This document shows positions 55,337-64,000 of a stretch of DNA of 64,000 nt, one piece after another. The stretch covers positions 44,477-108,476 of the forward strand of contig JAYVZS010000015.1 in NCBI GenBank assembly GCA_043783155.1, given 5' to 3'. The notes below the pieces were generated by a model. The model worked only from the letters and a program-made list of their open reading frames with translations, was not told where the DNA came from and did no database searches. The DNA is from JAPLDA01 sp043783155. Its GTDB lineage: Bacteria > Bacteroidota > Bacteroidia > AKYH767-A > 2013-40CM-41-45. The translations under genes and the position numbers were made by a program. The first letter of the stretch is position 1. Every line of letters starts with the position of its first letter.

Positions 55337-58081
55337 ATGAAAACTGAAAATAATAATCCTGATTTTTTATACTCAGTAAAAAAATTTGCGACAGCTGTAT
55401 TCATTCTCTTTTTTTCTTATGCGTTGAAAATAAATGCCCAAGCAGTCGTTGATACTGTCAACTGGCCACCCGGGTATAGCTCATCCTCATTACGCTATAA
55501 GAATGTTTTAAAAATTGATCTTTCAAATCATGTTTGGATTGGGTTCAGAAGTGTCGGAGCATTCGAATGGGACGGAGGAAGTTGGACTGTTTATGACAGA
55601 GCAAATAACTACCTCCCTTCAGATAGCGTATTGAGTTTTGCATTTACTCCTTCTTTTACATGGATCGGAACCGGAAATGGATTAGTCAGAATCAACGGTG
55701 CTGTTCATGCTTTATATGACAGTTTAAACTCAGGATTGACTGATAATTATGTTCGTAGTCTGATGGCTGATGGAAATAATCTCTGGATTGGCACAAACCA
55801 TGGCTTGTTTTTATTAAACGGAACAACGTGGACGCATTATTCGTCTGCTAACTCTAATATAGTTGGTGATTCAATCCAGGATATTGTAAAGGCCGGAGCT
55901 AACACGCTCTGGATTGCTACAACGCAAGGGCTTTCTAAGTTTTCTTCCGGAACCTTCACCAATTTTACCACCGCCAATTCTGACTTGATCGAAAATAACA
56001 TTGTAAAATTAATATCCGATTACCAGGGAACAATATGGCTTCAATCAATTTCTATTCATATATATTTTTCAACCGGCACCACTATATACAGAGCTTCAGA
56101 ATATTTCAGTTCCTGTTCGGGAGTGCCCATTTATGCAGGCCTGATCGGCAAATCCACAAACGGAAAAGCGGTTGTTAATGCGAGCAATGCATATAATGAA
56201 GTGGTGCTGGTAGAAGCAGATCAGATCAACGAAACTGTTTACCGTCAATTATTTTCTAATTTGTTTTTGCAGGATTCAGGACCACTTTCACGTTTACTTG
56301 CCTTTGACATTGATTCCGTTGGTAAAATATGGATCTGTAGTAAAACTATTCAACCGGTTGGATGGAAATTATATTCTTTCGACTATAGTGCCATTGATCC
56401 TTATTTGCTGGAGGACAATTGTTACCTGTTAGACGCCAATCAGGTTCGAGCCAGGCTGTGGAATGATAACGATATGTTTAACGATCACATCGGTTCCGGC
56501 AAGTATGAAGTTCCTGCTGGAAGTGGTAAAATTGCAATCTCATCAAGTGGTCTTTGGATTGGTGGATTGGATTCAACCGGCCAGCTGAAATTAGCTGCTC
56601 AAGCGTATGCTCATAATACCTCACATTACCCGGGAGCATCAGACTTTTGGCCTGGCCCTCTTGATACAATTACAGCAACGATAGATTCCATTACTAAAAC
56701 ACAATATAACAAAATCTGGAAAATCGATCGCAATACTATTAATCAGTTTACTACTCAGTTTACTCTCGGAAATGTAACGAATGGAAGTTATACCATTCCC
56801 GATATCATCCTAAACTGGCCTGCACAAGGCTCCGGAAATTACTCTCGCAACCTTGCTCCATTCGTTGACTACAACCACGACGGGATTTACAATGCGCTTG
56901 ATGGTGACTATCCTGACATGAAAGGCGATCAAATGCTGTGGTGGATAATGAATGATAATTATTCATATCATGGAATATCAGGAGGCCAACCTTTAAAAGT
57001 GGAAATTCAGGCCTATGCGTATGCTTTTGATTGTTCCAATGTCGCTGATAGCGATAGTGTGATCAATTACACTACTTTTTATCACTATAATATTATCAAC
57101 AGAAGCAATATAAATTACAATGATGTCTATATAGGAATTTTTACCGATCCTGACCTTGGCAATTACAATGATGATTATATTGGTTGTGATACTACCAATG
57201 ATTTTGCGTTTTGCTATAATGACGACTTGGATGATGAAGGATTATTGGGATATGGAGTAAATCCTCCAATGATTAATTGTCTTCTGCTTAAAGGACCTGT
57301 GGTTGGAAGAAATGATTCCATCGACAACAACCACAACGGAGTTGTCGATGAGGCCGGTGAATATGATATGATGTCGCATTTTCAATATTGGGATAATGAC
57401 GGATCGGTATACGGTAATCCGAATACCATGTATGATTATTATAGATATATGCAATCCATTTGGCGAAATGGATTGCCTGTAACATTCGGAGGAGACGGGC
57501 ATGGAGGAGGGTCTGGCACAACAAGCGACCCGTCTGATTTTATGTTCCCTTCAAATCCTTACGATGCATCAACTTCTGCGTGGAACGAAACAAATTCAGG
57601 TGTTTTTCCGGGTGATAGACGATTTGTCCAATCTTCTGGTCCGTTTAGTTTACGTGAACATGAAAAAAAATCTGTTGACTTTGCATATGTATTTACACGA
57701 AATACAACGGGACCAAACGGCTTGAATACATCATGGTCAACGAATATGCATGATATTATGAAGGTAAAACATTGGTTCGATACAGATAGTTTCCCTTGCA
57801 AAAATTCAAGCATTGGAATAAATGAAATAAAAAATAATCCAATCGCATTAAATCTATTTCCCAATCCTGCAAAGGAGAATTTAACTGTTTTGGTCGGCAG
57901 TAAACACAATGGCAGTTTTAACCTCGAGATCACAGATTTGACCGGTCGAAAAATCCGCAACGGAATAATTTTCTCAAATAAGAACAACACGATAAGCGTT
58001 GATGAGTTTTCTTCCGGAATTTATTTTATAAAAGTCAGCAATGCAGAAACCTTTGCCGTCAGGAAATTCGTGAAGCAATGA
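55337..58081 (+). CDS. T9SS type A cargo protein with two-component-regulator-like propeller
   Basis: This 914-residue protein has a signal/TM segment (residues ~14-34, ending NAQ). Repeats with WIG[FT] and LWIGTNHGLF-type motifs at ~45-230 form a propeller like the sensor part of hybrid kinases, but no kinase follows. A Ca-binding-like region (FVDYNHDGIYNALDGDYPD, ~515-535) and an acidic DDDLDDEG stretch come next. The C-terminal ~75 residues are a type A sorting domain (LFPNPAKEN, FSSGIYFIKV). It is secreted by the type IX system. Its last codon is 3 bp from the convergent DinB gene. Confidence 0.85.
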   Translation: MKTENNNPDFLYSVKKFATAVFILFFSYALKINAQAVVDTVNWPPGYSSSSLRYKNVLKIDLSNHVWIGFRSVGAFEWDGGSWTVYDRANNYLPSDSVLSFAFTPSFTWIGTGNGLVRINGAVHALYDSLNSGLTDNYVRSLMADGNNLWIGTNHGLFLLNGTTWTHYSSANSNIVGDSIQDIVKAGANTLWIATTQGLSKFSSGTFTNFTTANSDLIENNIVKLISDYQGTIWLQSISIHIYFSTGTTIYRASEYFSSCSGVPIYAGLIGKSTNGKAVVNASNAYNEVVLVEADQINETVYRQLFSNLFLQDSGPLSRLLAFDIDSVGKIWICSKTIQPVGWKLYSFDYSAIDPYLLEDNCYLLDANQVRARLWNDNDMFNDHIGSGKYEVPAGSGKIAISSSGLWIGGLDSTGQLKLAAQAYAHNTSHYPGASDFWPGPLDTITATIDSITKTQYNKIWKIDRNTINQFTTQFTLGNVTNGSYTIPDIILNWPAQGSGNYSRNLAPFVDYNHDGIYNALDGDYPDMKGDQMLWWIMNDNYSYHGISGGQPLKVEIQAYAYAFDCSNVADSDSVINYTTFYHYNIINRSNINYNDVYIGIFTDPDLGNYNDDYIGCDTTNDFAFCYNDDLDDEGLLGYGVNPPMINCLLLKGPVVGRNDSIDNNHNGVVDEAGEYDMMSHFQYWDNDGSVYGNPNTMYDYYRYMQSIWRNGLPVTFGGDGHGGGSGTTSDPSDFMFPSNPYDASTSAWNETNSGVFPGDRRFVQSSGPFSLREHEKKSVDFAYVFTRNTTGPNGLNTSWSTNMHDIMKVKHWFDTDSFPCKNSSIGINEIKNNPIALNLFPNPAKENLTVLVGSKHNGSFNLEITDLTGRKIRNGIIFSNKNNTISVDEFSSGIYFIKVSNAETFAVRKFVKQ

Positions 58082-58084
58082 CTT

Positions 58085-58573
58085 CTACCTGCAAAAAGCA
58101 ATATAATCCGTTGAGAAAAGTTCTGTGAATCCAAGTTGACGAAACATGGTTATAATTTGTCCGCGGTGAAAAGTGCTGTGATTCATGATGTGCATTATAA
58201 CATCGCTGGCTTTCGTTTCAAACTCAACACCCTTCGTGTTCGTGTATTTTATGGACGTTTCGAAGAAAGAATTTTCTTTGGAAGCAATGAGATCAGAAAA
58301 TGCTTTGGAATTATCGAGCAATGAATTTATTCCTTCTTCCATGCTTCCCTTAAAATCTTTACTCGGAAAATACGAAAGTGATTTTCCATGCAGACGCTGC
58401 AACCAGATCACTTCAGCATCCCAGAGATGAAACAAGGTTTTCTTCACCGACTGAAAACTGCTGATGATTTCTTTATTCAGTTGCTCCTCGCTGAGATTAT
58501 TTTTGACAAAATCACAAACACGTTGGTTCGCCCAAATGTTGTAACGGATGTACTTGGTGAGTTGATCTTTCAT
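58085..58573 (-). CDS. DinB family protein
   Basis: This protein is about 163 residues long from the Met at 58573 (MKDQLTKYIRYNIWANQRV). It is a four-helix bundle with likely metal-ligand histidines in LFHLWDAEVIW and HIMNHSTFHRGQI, and a WLQRLHGK stretch. DinB-like proteins are often thiol transferases; the substrate is unknown. The longer frame (58603) is less likely. Confidence 0.88.
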   Translation of the reverse strand: MKDQLTKYIRYNIWANQRVCDFVKNNLSEEQLNKEIISSFQSVKKTLFHLWDAEVIWLQRLHGKSLSYFPSKDFKGSMEEGINSLLDNSKAFSDLIASKENSFFETSIKYTNTKGVEFETKASDVIMHIMNHSTFHRGQIITMFRQLGFTELFSTDYIAFCR

Positions 58574-58686
58574 AGCGAATATGTTTACTAAAGCGGAAGT
58601 CATTCAGGAGGAATCTTGTTTATTCCTTCCACAAAAATATAAAAAAGCACTCATCCACTTTCAACGGATTCAAATAATTAAAAAAC

Positions 58687-58951
58687 TCATTCCTGATTTG
58701 TTGTCCTGATCAATTGCATCTTTCTTTCCCGGCTAAAATCTTTTATTTCCTTTTCCCTATAAATGGCTTCTTGGGGTGTATCATATTTTTCAAAGTACAA
58801 TAATCTATAGCAGAAATACTTTGAAGCAAAATGATCTTGCTTTCCACGACTTTCATAATGCTCAGTCAATCGTCTCTTAAGATCGTTGGTCATTCCGGTG
58901 TAGAGAACTTTTTTGCCGGGATTAGTTGTGATGTAAACTTCGAATACGCAT
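58687..58951 (-). pseudogene. GIY-YIG endonuclease-like gene, damaged at both ends
   Basis: The visible frame includes EVYITTNPGKKVLYTGMTNDLKRR (residues of the GIY-YIG fold) then YREKEIKDFSRERKMQLI. The first strand and YTG are in a frame with no in-frame ATG: the ATG at 58951 is out of frame by one base. The C-terminus ends NQE* where other family members continue NxEW..L; the next frame reads WSFLII, again one base off. A short product from the Met at 58893 would lack the GIY half. It is probably a pseudogene. Confidence 0.65.
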
Positions 58952-58982
58952 GAATAAAAAGATTAAAATTCAACTATGATTT

Positions 58983-59125
58983 AACAAGATGTTTCCAACA
59001 TGACTGAGAGGAATGATAACATACCGGACAAAAAAGAATATTAATAAAAGAGAATTTACTTCTCCGAATACAAATAAGAAAACCATTAAAAGTCAGACTA
59101 TAAATAAACAAGATGTTTCCAACAT
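58983..59125. repeat. Pair of 19-bp direct repeats with internal palindrome
   Basis: AACAAGATGTTTCCAACAT occurs at 58983-59001 and again at 59107-59125. Inside each, ATGTT-TCC-AACAT can form a 5-bp hairpin. The 105 bp between are AT-rich with no frame. It may be a small element remnant or a protein-binding site. Confidence 0.6.
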
Positions 59126-59176
59126 AACTCCGTGGAGAAACTAACAGCAACGAAAATTATTCACAAGATAACAAAC

Positions 59177-60487
59177 TCAGCTACCAACAGCCACTTTCTT
59201 CCCCGCCATCATCTGCTCAATCTCGTCTGCTTCAACAGGAATTTTTGCCATTAAATCAACCGGTCCTTTTTCAGTTATAAGAATGTCATTCTCGATCCTG
59301 ATGCCCAGATTTTCTTCGGGAATATAAATACCCGGCTCGCAGGTAAACACATTTCCGGCTTGCATCGGCACGTAACGGTTACCAATGTCGTGCACATCCA
59401 ATCCTAAAAAATGTGACGTCCCGTGCATGAAATATTTTTTATAAAGCGGTTGTTTCGCATCCTGTTTCTTTAAATCATCTGCATTCAGCAAACCCAACCC
59501 GATCAACTCCTGCTCCATCACTCTTCCAACTTCTTCATGGTATTTCGGAATCGTATTTCCTACGACAAGCATTTTTGTTGCTGCACGCATCACGCGAAGC
59601 ACAGCATTGTACACATCACGCTGACGTTTTGTAAATTTTCCATTCACAGGAATTGAACGCGTTAGATCGGCAGCATAATTCGCATACTCAGCACCGAAGT
59701 CAAGCAGGATGACATCGCCATCTTTACACGCACGGTTGTTCTCGGTGTAATGTAACACGCATGCACTGGCGCCGCTGGCAATGATCGGCGAGTAAGCATG
59801 ACCGTTCGCACGGTTACGTATGAACTCATGCGTGATCTCCGCTTCAATTTCATATTCCATTACTCCGGGTTTCACAAATTTCAGAATACGCCGGAATGCT
59901 TTGTCGGTAATATCGCAGGCAACGCTAAGCAGTTCTACTTCCGTTTGCGATTTGATTGAGCGAAGTTTTGCCATCACCAATCCTGAACGATGATACTGAT
60001 GATTCGGATATTTATTTTTTAACTCCAAAGAAAAACGTTCGTCACGATACGGAACTTCTGTCACGAAACGATCGTTCTCGTTTAAGTTGATGTAAACATT
60101 CAGCGAGTGATGCATCATTACCGGCAGCATCGCCTGAAAATCATCCACCCAATATACATGCTGAATGCCGGATGCCTCGCGAGCTTCCTCCTTTGTATAT
60201 TTGTGTCCTTCCCAAACAGCAATATGCTCATTCGTTTTACGCACAAACAATATTTCCCTGTATTCGGGTAACGGATGATTCGGAGCGATCACTAAAATGG
60301 TTTGTTCCTGGTCAATTCCGGAGAGCCAAAACAAATCGGAGTTTTGACGAAAAGGAAAAGCGCCATCGCCGTTGCGCGGCATTTCATCGTTGCTGTTGAA
60401 GATGGCGATGGAATCAGGCAGCAGGTGAGCTGTAAATTTTTTCCTGTTCTCGCTGAATAATTTTTTGCTGATGGCTTCGTATTTCAT
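59177..60487 (-). CDS. pepP: Xaa-Pro aminopeptidase (aminopeptidase P)
   Basis: This 436-residue enzyme removes an N-terminal residue before proline. The M24 pita-bread fold is present, with metal ligands in LLDFGAEYANYAADLTRS (two Asp), HGTSHFLGLDVHD (His), CEPGIYIPE (Glu) and GIRIENDILIT (Glu), and the N-terminal aminopeptidase P domain (residues 1-160). Length is normal. It stands alone, with repeat-rich gaps on both sides. Confidence 0.93.
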   Translation of the reverse strand: MKYEAISKKLFSENRKKFTAHLLPDSIAIFNSNDEMPRNGDGAFPFRQNSDLFWLSGIDQEQTILVIAPNHPLPEYREILFVRKTNEHIAVWEGHKYTKEEAREASGIQHVYWVDDFQAMLPVMMHHSLNVYINLNENDRFVTEVPYRDERFSLELKNKYPNHQYHRSGLVMAKLRSIKSQTEVELLSVACDITDKAFRRILKFVKPGVMEYEIEAEITHEFIRNRANGHAYSPIIASGASACVLHYTENNRACKDGDVILLDFGAEYANYAADLTRSIPVNGKFTKRQRDVYNAVLRVMRAATKMLVVGNTIPKYHEEVGRVMEQELIGLGLLNADDLKKQDAKQPLYKKYFMHGTSHFLGLDVHDIGNRYVPMQAGNVFTCEPGIYIPEENLGIRIENDILITEKGPVDLMAKIPVEADEIEQMMAGKKVAVGS

Positions 60488-60813
60488 AGGTATAATATTG
60501 ATTCCGTAAATGTAAAAAATATTATTCGGTTTCCGTAATCCTGAGTTCTGTATGGAAATATTTCATGCAGAGACCGCAGAAGCCGTAAAGAAGTTTTGAT
60601 TTTTTTCGGATTAATTGAAATAGAAGCAAAACCAATAATTAAAAGCCGAATTTCTTATAGACAAAATATTTCACGCGGAGCCGCAGAGGAACAGAGAGTG
60701 CTGAGGCCTTCAAAATTATGTTTCCGGAATGCCCTATCTCTGCGAACTTTGCGCCTCTGCGCGAAAACATTTCTCCCAGAGTCGCCAAGGAAAATTACAA
60801 ATCATTGTAATCT
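60488..60813. repeat. 326-bp gap with several GCAGAG/GCGCCTCTGC repeats
   Basis: ATGCAGAGACCGCAGA lies at 60563-60590, CACGCGGAGCCGCAGAGG at 60669-60707, and CTCTGCGAACTTTGCGCCTCTGCGCG around 60736-60772 in the opposite sense. The pieces can pair in long imperfect hairpins. No gene was seen; a 90-codon frame across it is made of the repeat words. Confidence 0.65.
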
Positions 60814-61476
60814 TCACTCCTTAAAATCAGATTTGACCAGACATTTCGGGATATTCCATTGGTGACTGTATTTTGAAAGATCGATTTTGTTGCCTTCGCA
60901 ATCGAAGGGATCACCGGTTCTGTTTTTCCGAATCACGATCATTCTTCCGGCAAGCACTGAATCGCGGACGGTTCTTTTCAATTCTTCTTCTGGTATTTTT
61001 TTATTTGGTCTGCCGATTTCAATTCCAATATTATTATTGAACAAATCCATCGCACCGCTTGCTGAATCAGGAAGTACTCCTTCTTCAAACTTATGTTTTT
61101 TAAACTGAATGTAATTTCCTTTCTCATGTGCTTTGCCGAGACGCAATGCTTTTCTCCAGCAAATATGTTGTGACAACAAAGCCATCCAGTAAGCGTGTCG
61201 GAATGCATCCACCTGTCCGCCGTTTTCATCTCCATCTAATAAAGAATTTTTTGAGATCTCCTTTGCAGCTGCTCTTGCCTGCAACGTTAACCGGAGCGCT
61301 TTCTTCGCGATGAACGGATGAAAAATAACCCAACGTTTTTCTGGACAACTTAGTTCACGAAAACTCTTTCGATAATTTATTTGAGCATCTGCATCTGAGG
61401 AGGAAAACAAAAAGCAGAAACCTGAAATGATGAATGCAATACAGAAAGACAGTTGCTTAAAATATTTTTCAGCCAT
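60814..61476 (-). CDS. DUF6973-like secreted protein
   Basis: This protein is about 220 residues long from the Met at 61476 (MAEKYFKQLSFCIAFIISGF), with a signal peptide ending about DADAQ. The most conserved part is NGGQVDAFRHAYWMALLSQ near residue 85-105, which I link to the DUF6973 family. The conserved Asp, His and Arg suggest a metal or nucleotide site, but function is unknown. The longer frame to 61545 would overlap the divergent gene. Confidence 0.7.
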   Translation of the reverse strand: MAEKYFKQLSFCIAFIISGFCFLFSSSDADAQINYRKSFRELSCPEKRWVIFHPFIAKKALRLTLQARAAAKEISKNSLLDGDENGGQVDAFRHAYWMALLSQHICWRKALRLGKAHEKGNYIQFKKHKFEEGVLPDSASGAMDLFNNNIGIEIGRPNKKIPEEELKRTVRDSVLAGRMIVIRKNRTGDPFDCEGNKIDLSKYSHQWNIPKCLVKSDFKE

Positions 61477-61559
61477 TGCATATAAATTTGTACATTTCTT
61501 CAAGATACTAAAAACAGAAGTTGACATCAGTTGAAAAATTCTCACACAAAAATATAAAC

Positions 61560-63385
61560 ATGAAACGATATCTGCCCCTTCTCGCTTTTTATCTCCTCAC
61601 GAACACAAATTCTTTATTTGCAACACACATGATGGGTGGCGAAATCACATGGGCATGTTTGTCGCAAGGTGGCTATATTTTTCAAATGAAAATATATCGT
61701 GATTGCAATGGCTCTCCCGGCCCTACTTCTGCAATACTTCATACGGATGCCCCTGGATTTACGACTGGCATTGCGCTTCACTTGGTTTCACAAATTGATA
61801 ACTCTCCGGTTTGTAATGCCAACGGTCCGCATATAACCTGCGACAGTGCAACTGGAAATTCAACAGGAGCGGTGGAAGAATTTATTTTTCGATCAGGTTC
61901 TGTAACACTAACCGGAGTTCCTCCTTCGAACGGCTGGGCGTTTTGGTGGAATATATGTTGCCGGAATAATGCAATTGCGAACCTTGCCAATCCCGGCTCC
62001 GTAGCAATGACGCTTCGGGCTAAGATGTATTCTTACAATGGAAGAAATGCTTATCCGTGTTATGACAGTTCTCCGCATTTTTCCGAACCTCCACGACCTA
62101 TTATTTGCAGTGGTTATCCGTTTACTATGAATAACAATGCTGTTGATAATGACTTGGATTCTTTGGTTTACAATTGGGATTACCCTTTAAACGATAATCT
62201 TTCGGGTACTTTATTTAATGCTCTGCCAATTCCATTTGAAAGCAGTTATAGTTACGACAGCCCGCTACCTGACTCCTCAAAAAACCCAAATAATGTTGCT
62301 GCCATACTTGATAACAATTCAGGTGAAATCAGTTTTACATCTTACACAGCGGGAACATATGTATTGGCAATTAAAGTAACCGCCTTCAAATGCGGACAAA
62401 AAGTTGCCGAGGTATATCGTGATATCCAGGCGGTATTGTTTCCATGTGTTCAGATTCTACCCGGGTCTCCAAATCATCCTCCTCTTCTTACTCCTCCTTT
62501 CCTTGATACTAACTTTTTGCATACGCTTTTTACAGATACTATCCATGCCGGAGATACGGTTTCATTTAGTTTGTCAGGACAGGATCTGGATGCTGACCCG
62601 AATTTTATTTTTCAATATCTGCACTTGATTGCTTCCGGTATCGAATTCGATTCATCCTACACAAATGCACAAGGCAATTGTCCTTTTCCTCCGTGCGCTA
62701 CTTTAAATCCTTCTCCGATCGGATATTCTCCAATGATTAATTACGCGACCGATTTTAACTGGCATACCTCATGCGATCTTTTACAAAAAATTAATTGCTC
62801 ATTAATACCAAGCGCACTTTTAATTTTACTTTTTATGATGACTTCTGCCCGATTCCGGGAATGAGTTCCGGCCTTGTAAAAATAGTTGTCATCGGTGATT
62901 CTGTTCCTTCAATTTTTCAATCCTTGTCGGGTGACACTTTTTACTGTTCGATTCCGGCTGCTTCCTACCAATGGTATTTAAACGGCACAGCGATTTCGGG
63001 AGCAAACTTAAATTACATAATACCTTCCGATTCTGGAAACTACCAGATTGAAATTTCTCATACGAGCGGTTGTTCAACAAGATCTTCAGGGTTACCTTTT
63101 ATTCACACGGGCATCATTTCTTTCAATCAACTCGTCGCACTCCAAATCAGTCCAAATCCATTTCATCATTCCGTTCATGTGTTTGCAATCAGCAAAAAAC
63201 CAGCCCTCATAAATATTGTATTGAGAGATATTGTAGGAAAAATTATTTCTTCGTGGCAATACAATTCACTCACCACGACTTTCGATGAAGAGTATAATCT
63301 TTCTGATCTCTCGGCAGGAATTTACCTGATGCAATACAAAACAGGAGATGCGCAAAAAACTTTCAAGCTGGTGAAATATGATTGA
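61560..63385 (+). pseudogene. T9SS type A surface protein gene with a frameshift
   Basis: Frame 1 runs from the ATG at 61560 (signal peptide MKRYLPLLAFYLLTNTNSLF, then ATHMMGGEITW, a start seen in many gliding-type proteins) to a stop at 62864. Frame 2 continues the same protein as LINTKRTFNFTFYDDFCPIPG from about 62798. It carries an Ig-like domain (SYQWYLNGTAI) and a type A sorting domain (ISPNPFHHS, LSAGIYLMQY) to 63385. One base missing near 62798 would join them into ~608 residues. As read, the first part lacks its sorting signal. Confidence 0.8.
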
Positions 63386-63409
63386 TTCCTTTCAGAAAAA
63401 AAGTAAGGA

Positions 63410-64000
63410 TCAGTTTTTAAGACTATAATGTCTCGGCTTTAATTTCTTCAACGCATCAGCCGGCTGCGGAACCCAGTGATGGAGACCGCCAGCGAGTTCA
63501 TCATTAAATTTGGTCGGAATATTTCCGGCAAGTGTCCGTTCTTTCCAGGTGAGTTGTTGTTTGCCATCGTCTCTGCGTTCCATGGTAATGCACCCTTCAA
63601 CAGGACAAACGAGTGAACACAAATTACATCCTACACAATTTTCTTCAATGATAAATGGCTTGCGGTTCAACATGTCTTCTGACAATCCAATCGCCTGATG
63701 TGCACCGTCTTCACAAGCCGTATAACACAACTGGCAGCCGATGCATTTGTCTTCGTTGATGTCGGCAACAACTTTATATTTCAGGTTGAGGTCTTCCCAA
63801 TGTTTTACATTCGGCAACGCTTTTCCAACCATCTGATCGATCGTCGTAAAACCTTTTTCATCCATGTATTTCTCAAGTCCGGGAATCATTTCGCGGATGA
63901 TGCCGAAACCATAATGCATCACAGCCGTGCAAACCTGAACGGTGGAGGCACCGAGTAAAATAAATTCAACAGCATCTCTCCAGTTCTCCACACCACCAAT
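63410..64000 (-). CDS. preA: NAD-dependent dihydropyrimidine dehydrogenase subunit PreA, C-terminal part
   Basis: The frame is open at base 64000 on the minus strand (IGGVENWRDAV), so the start lies outside the window. The ~196 residues end the FMN-barrel (GASTVQVCTAVMHYGFGII) and continue into a ferredoxin domain with CIGCQLCYTAC and CVGCNLCSLVCP, for two 4Fe-4S clusters. PreA works with PreT in pyrimidine reduction. Confidence 0.88.
   Translation of the reverse strand: MGGVENWRDAVEFILLGASTVQVCTAVMHYGFGIIREMIPGLEKYMDEKGFTTIDQMVGKALPNVKHWEDLNLKYKVVADINEDKCIGCQLCYTACEDGAHQAIGLSEDMLNRKPFIIEENCVGCNLCSLVCPVEGCITMERRDDGKQQLTWKERTLAGNIPTKFNDELAGGLHHWVPQPADALKKLKPRHYSLKN

Noticed and set aside
60596..60865. 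A 90-codon plus-strand frame
   Set aside because: It is built from GCAGAG and CTCTGCG repeat words and overlaps the end of the DUF6973-like gene.
1..64000. CRISPR array
   Set aside because: No regular series of repeats with unique spacers was seen; the short word arrays lack spacers.
1..64000. tRNA or rRNA genes
   Set aside because: No cloverleaf or conserved rRNA stretch was recognised by eye in the gaps; a covariance search was not possible.

Overview
The window is a bacterial chromosome segment from a member of the Bacteroidota, probably from the Chitinophagales/Sphingobacteriales side and probably not a well-studied genus. The evidence is a set of lineage markers: a MurF-alanine racemase fusion, a PorP/SprF-type gene next to a PKD protein with a type B T9SS sorting domain, several T9SS type A sorting domains, DUF4271 next to hemD, an IPExxxVDY protein before pyruvate kinase, a sufABCDSE-DUF59-DUF2480 operon, and promoter-like TTTG / TAnnTTTG boxes. 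No rRNA, tRNA, CRISPR array, prophage or intact insertion sequence was recognised.

Layout. 1-8.6 kb: the 3' end of an AsmA-like gene, a sensor histidine kinase, hemW, rsmI (minus strand), an unknown conserved gene (minus strand), thymidine kinase and murF-alr. 8.7-13.3 kb (minus strand): a small Lys/Asp heptad-repeat periplasmic protein, the PorP/SprF-PKD pair and meaB. 13.4-17 kb: two LPS-type glycosyltransferases facing an O-antigen ligase-like gene. 17.1-23.3 kb (minus strand): a ctpA-type protease, yidD, rnpA, hemD, DUF4271, a DUF5777-like barrel, a cytochrome-like lipoprotein and an RskA-like domain protein that lacks its anti-sigma half. 24-27.6 kb: IPExxxVDY-pyk, an M42 peptidase and a small unknown gene. 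27.8-39.8 kb: two secreted surface proteins, the second a 3147-residue multidomain giant. 39.9-50.1 kb (minus strand): lutB-like, a decayed toxin-antitoxin remnant flanked by two copies of the lysA 3' end, lysA, and the complete suf operon with a good promoter. 50.3-64 kb: a GT-C membrane glycosyltransferase, thiL, a helical-repeat protein, a propeller-type T9SS cargo protein, a DinB protein, a damaged GIY-YIG gene, an Xaa-Pro aminopeptidase, a DUF6973-like protein, a frameshifted T9SS cargo gene and the 3' part of preA (off the right edge).

How the genes work together. Most genes are housekeeping: cell wall, haem, Fe-S assembly, glycolysis, lysine/DAP, RNase P and thiamine. The accessory content is mainly surface proteins: four clear T9SS-type cargo genes plus the giant protein, which ends in a dockerin-like Ca-binding motif instead of a sorting domain. 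The strongest unusual signals are: (i) the toxin-antitoxin remnant between duplicated lysA ends; (ii) a mobile palindromic repeat inserted in frame in hemW, with a second copy after murF-alr; (iii) the heptad-repeat/His-tail periplasmic protein; (iv) several frameshift scars in accessory genes; (v) several families of short dispersed repeats in the gaps. I did not find a convincing wholly new multi-gene defence or metabolic system.
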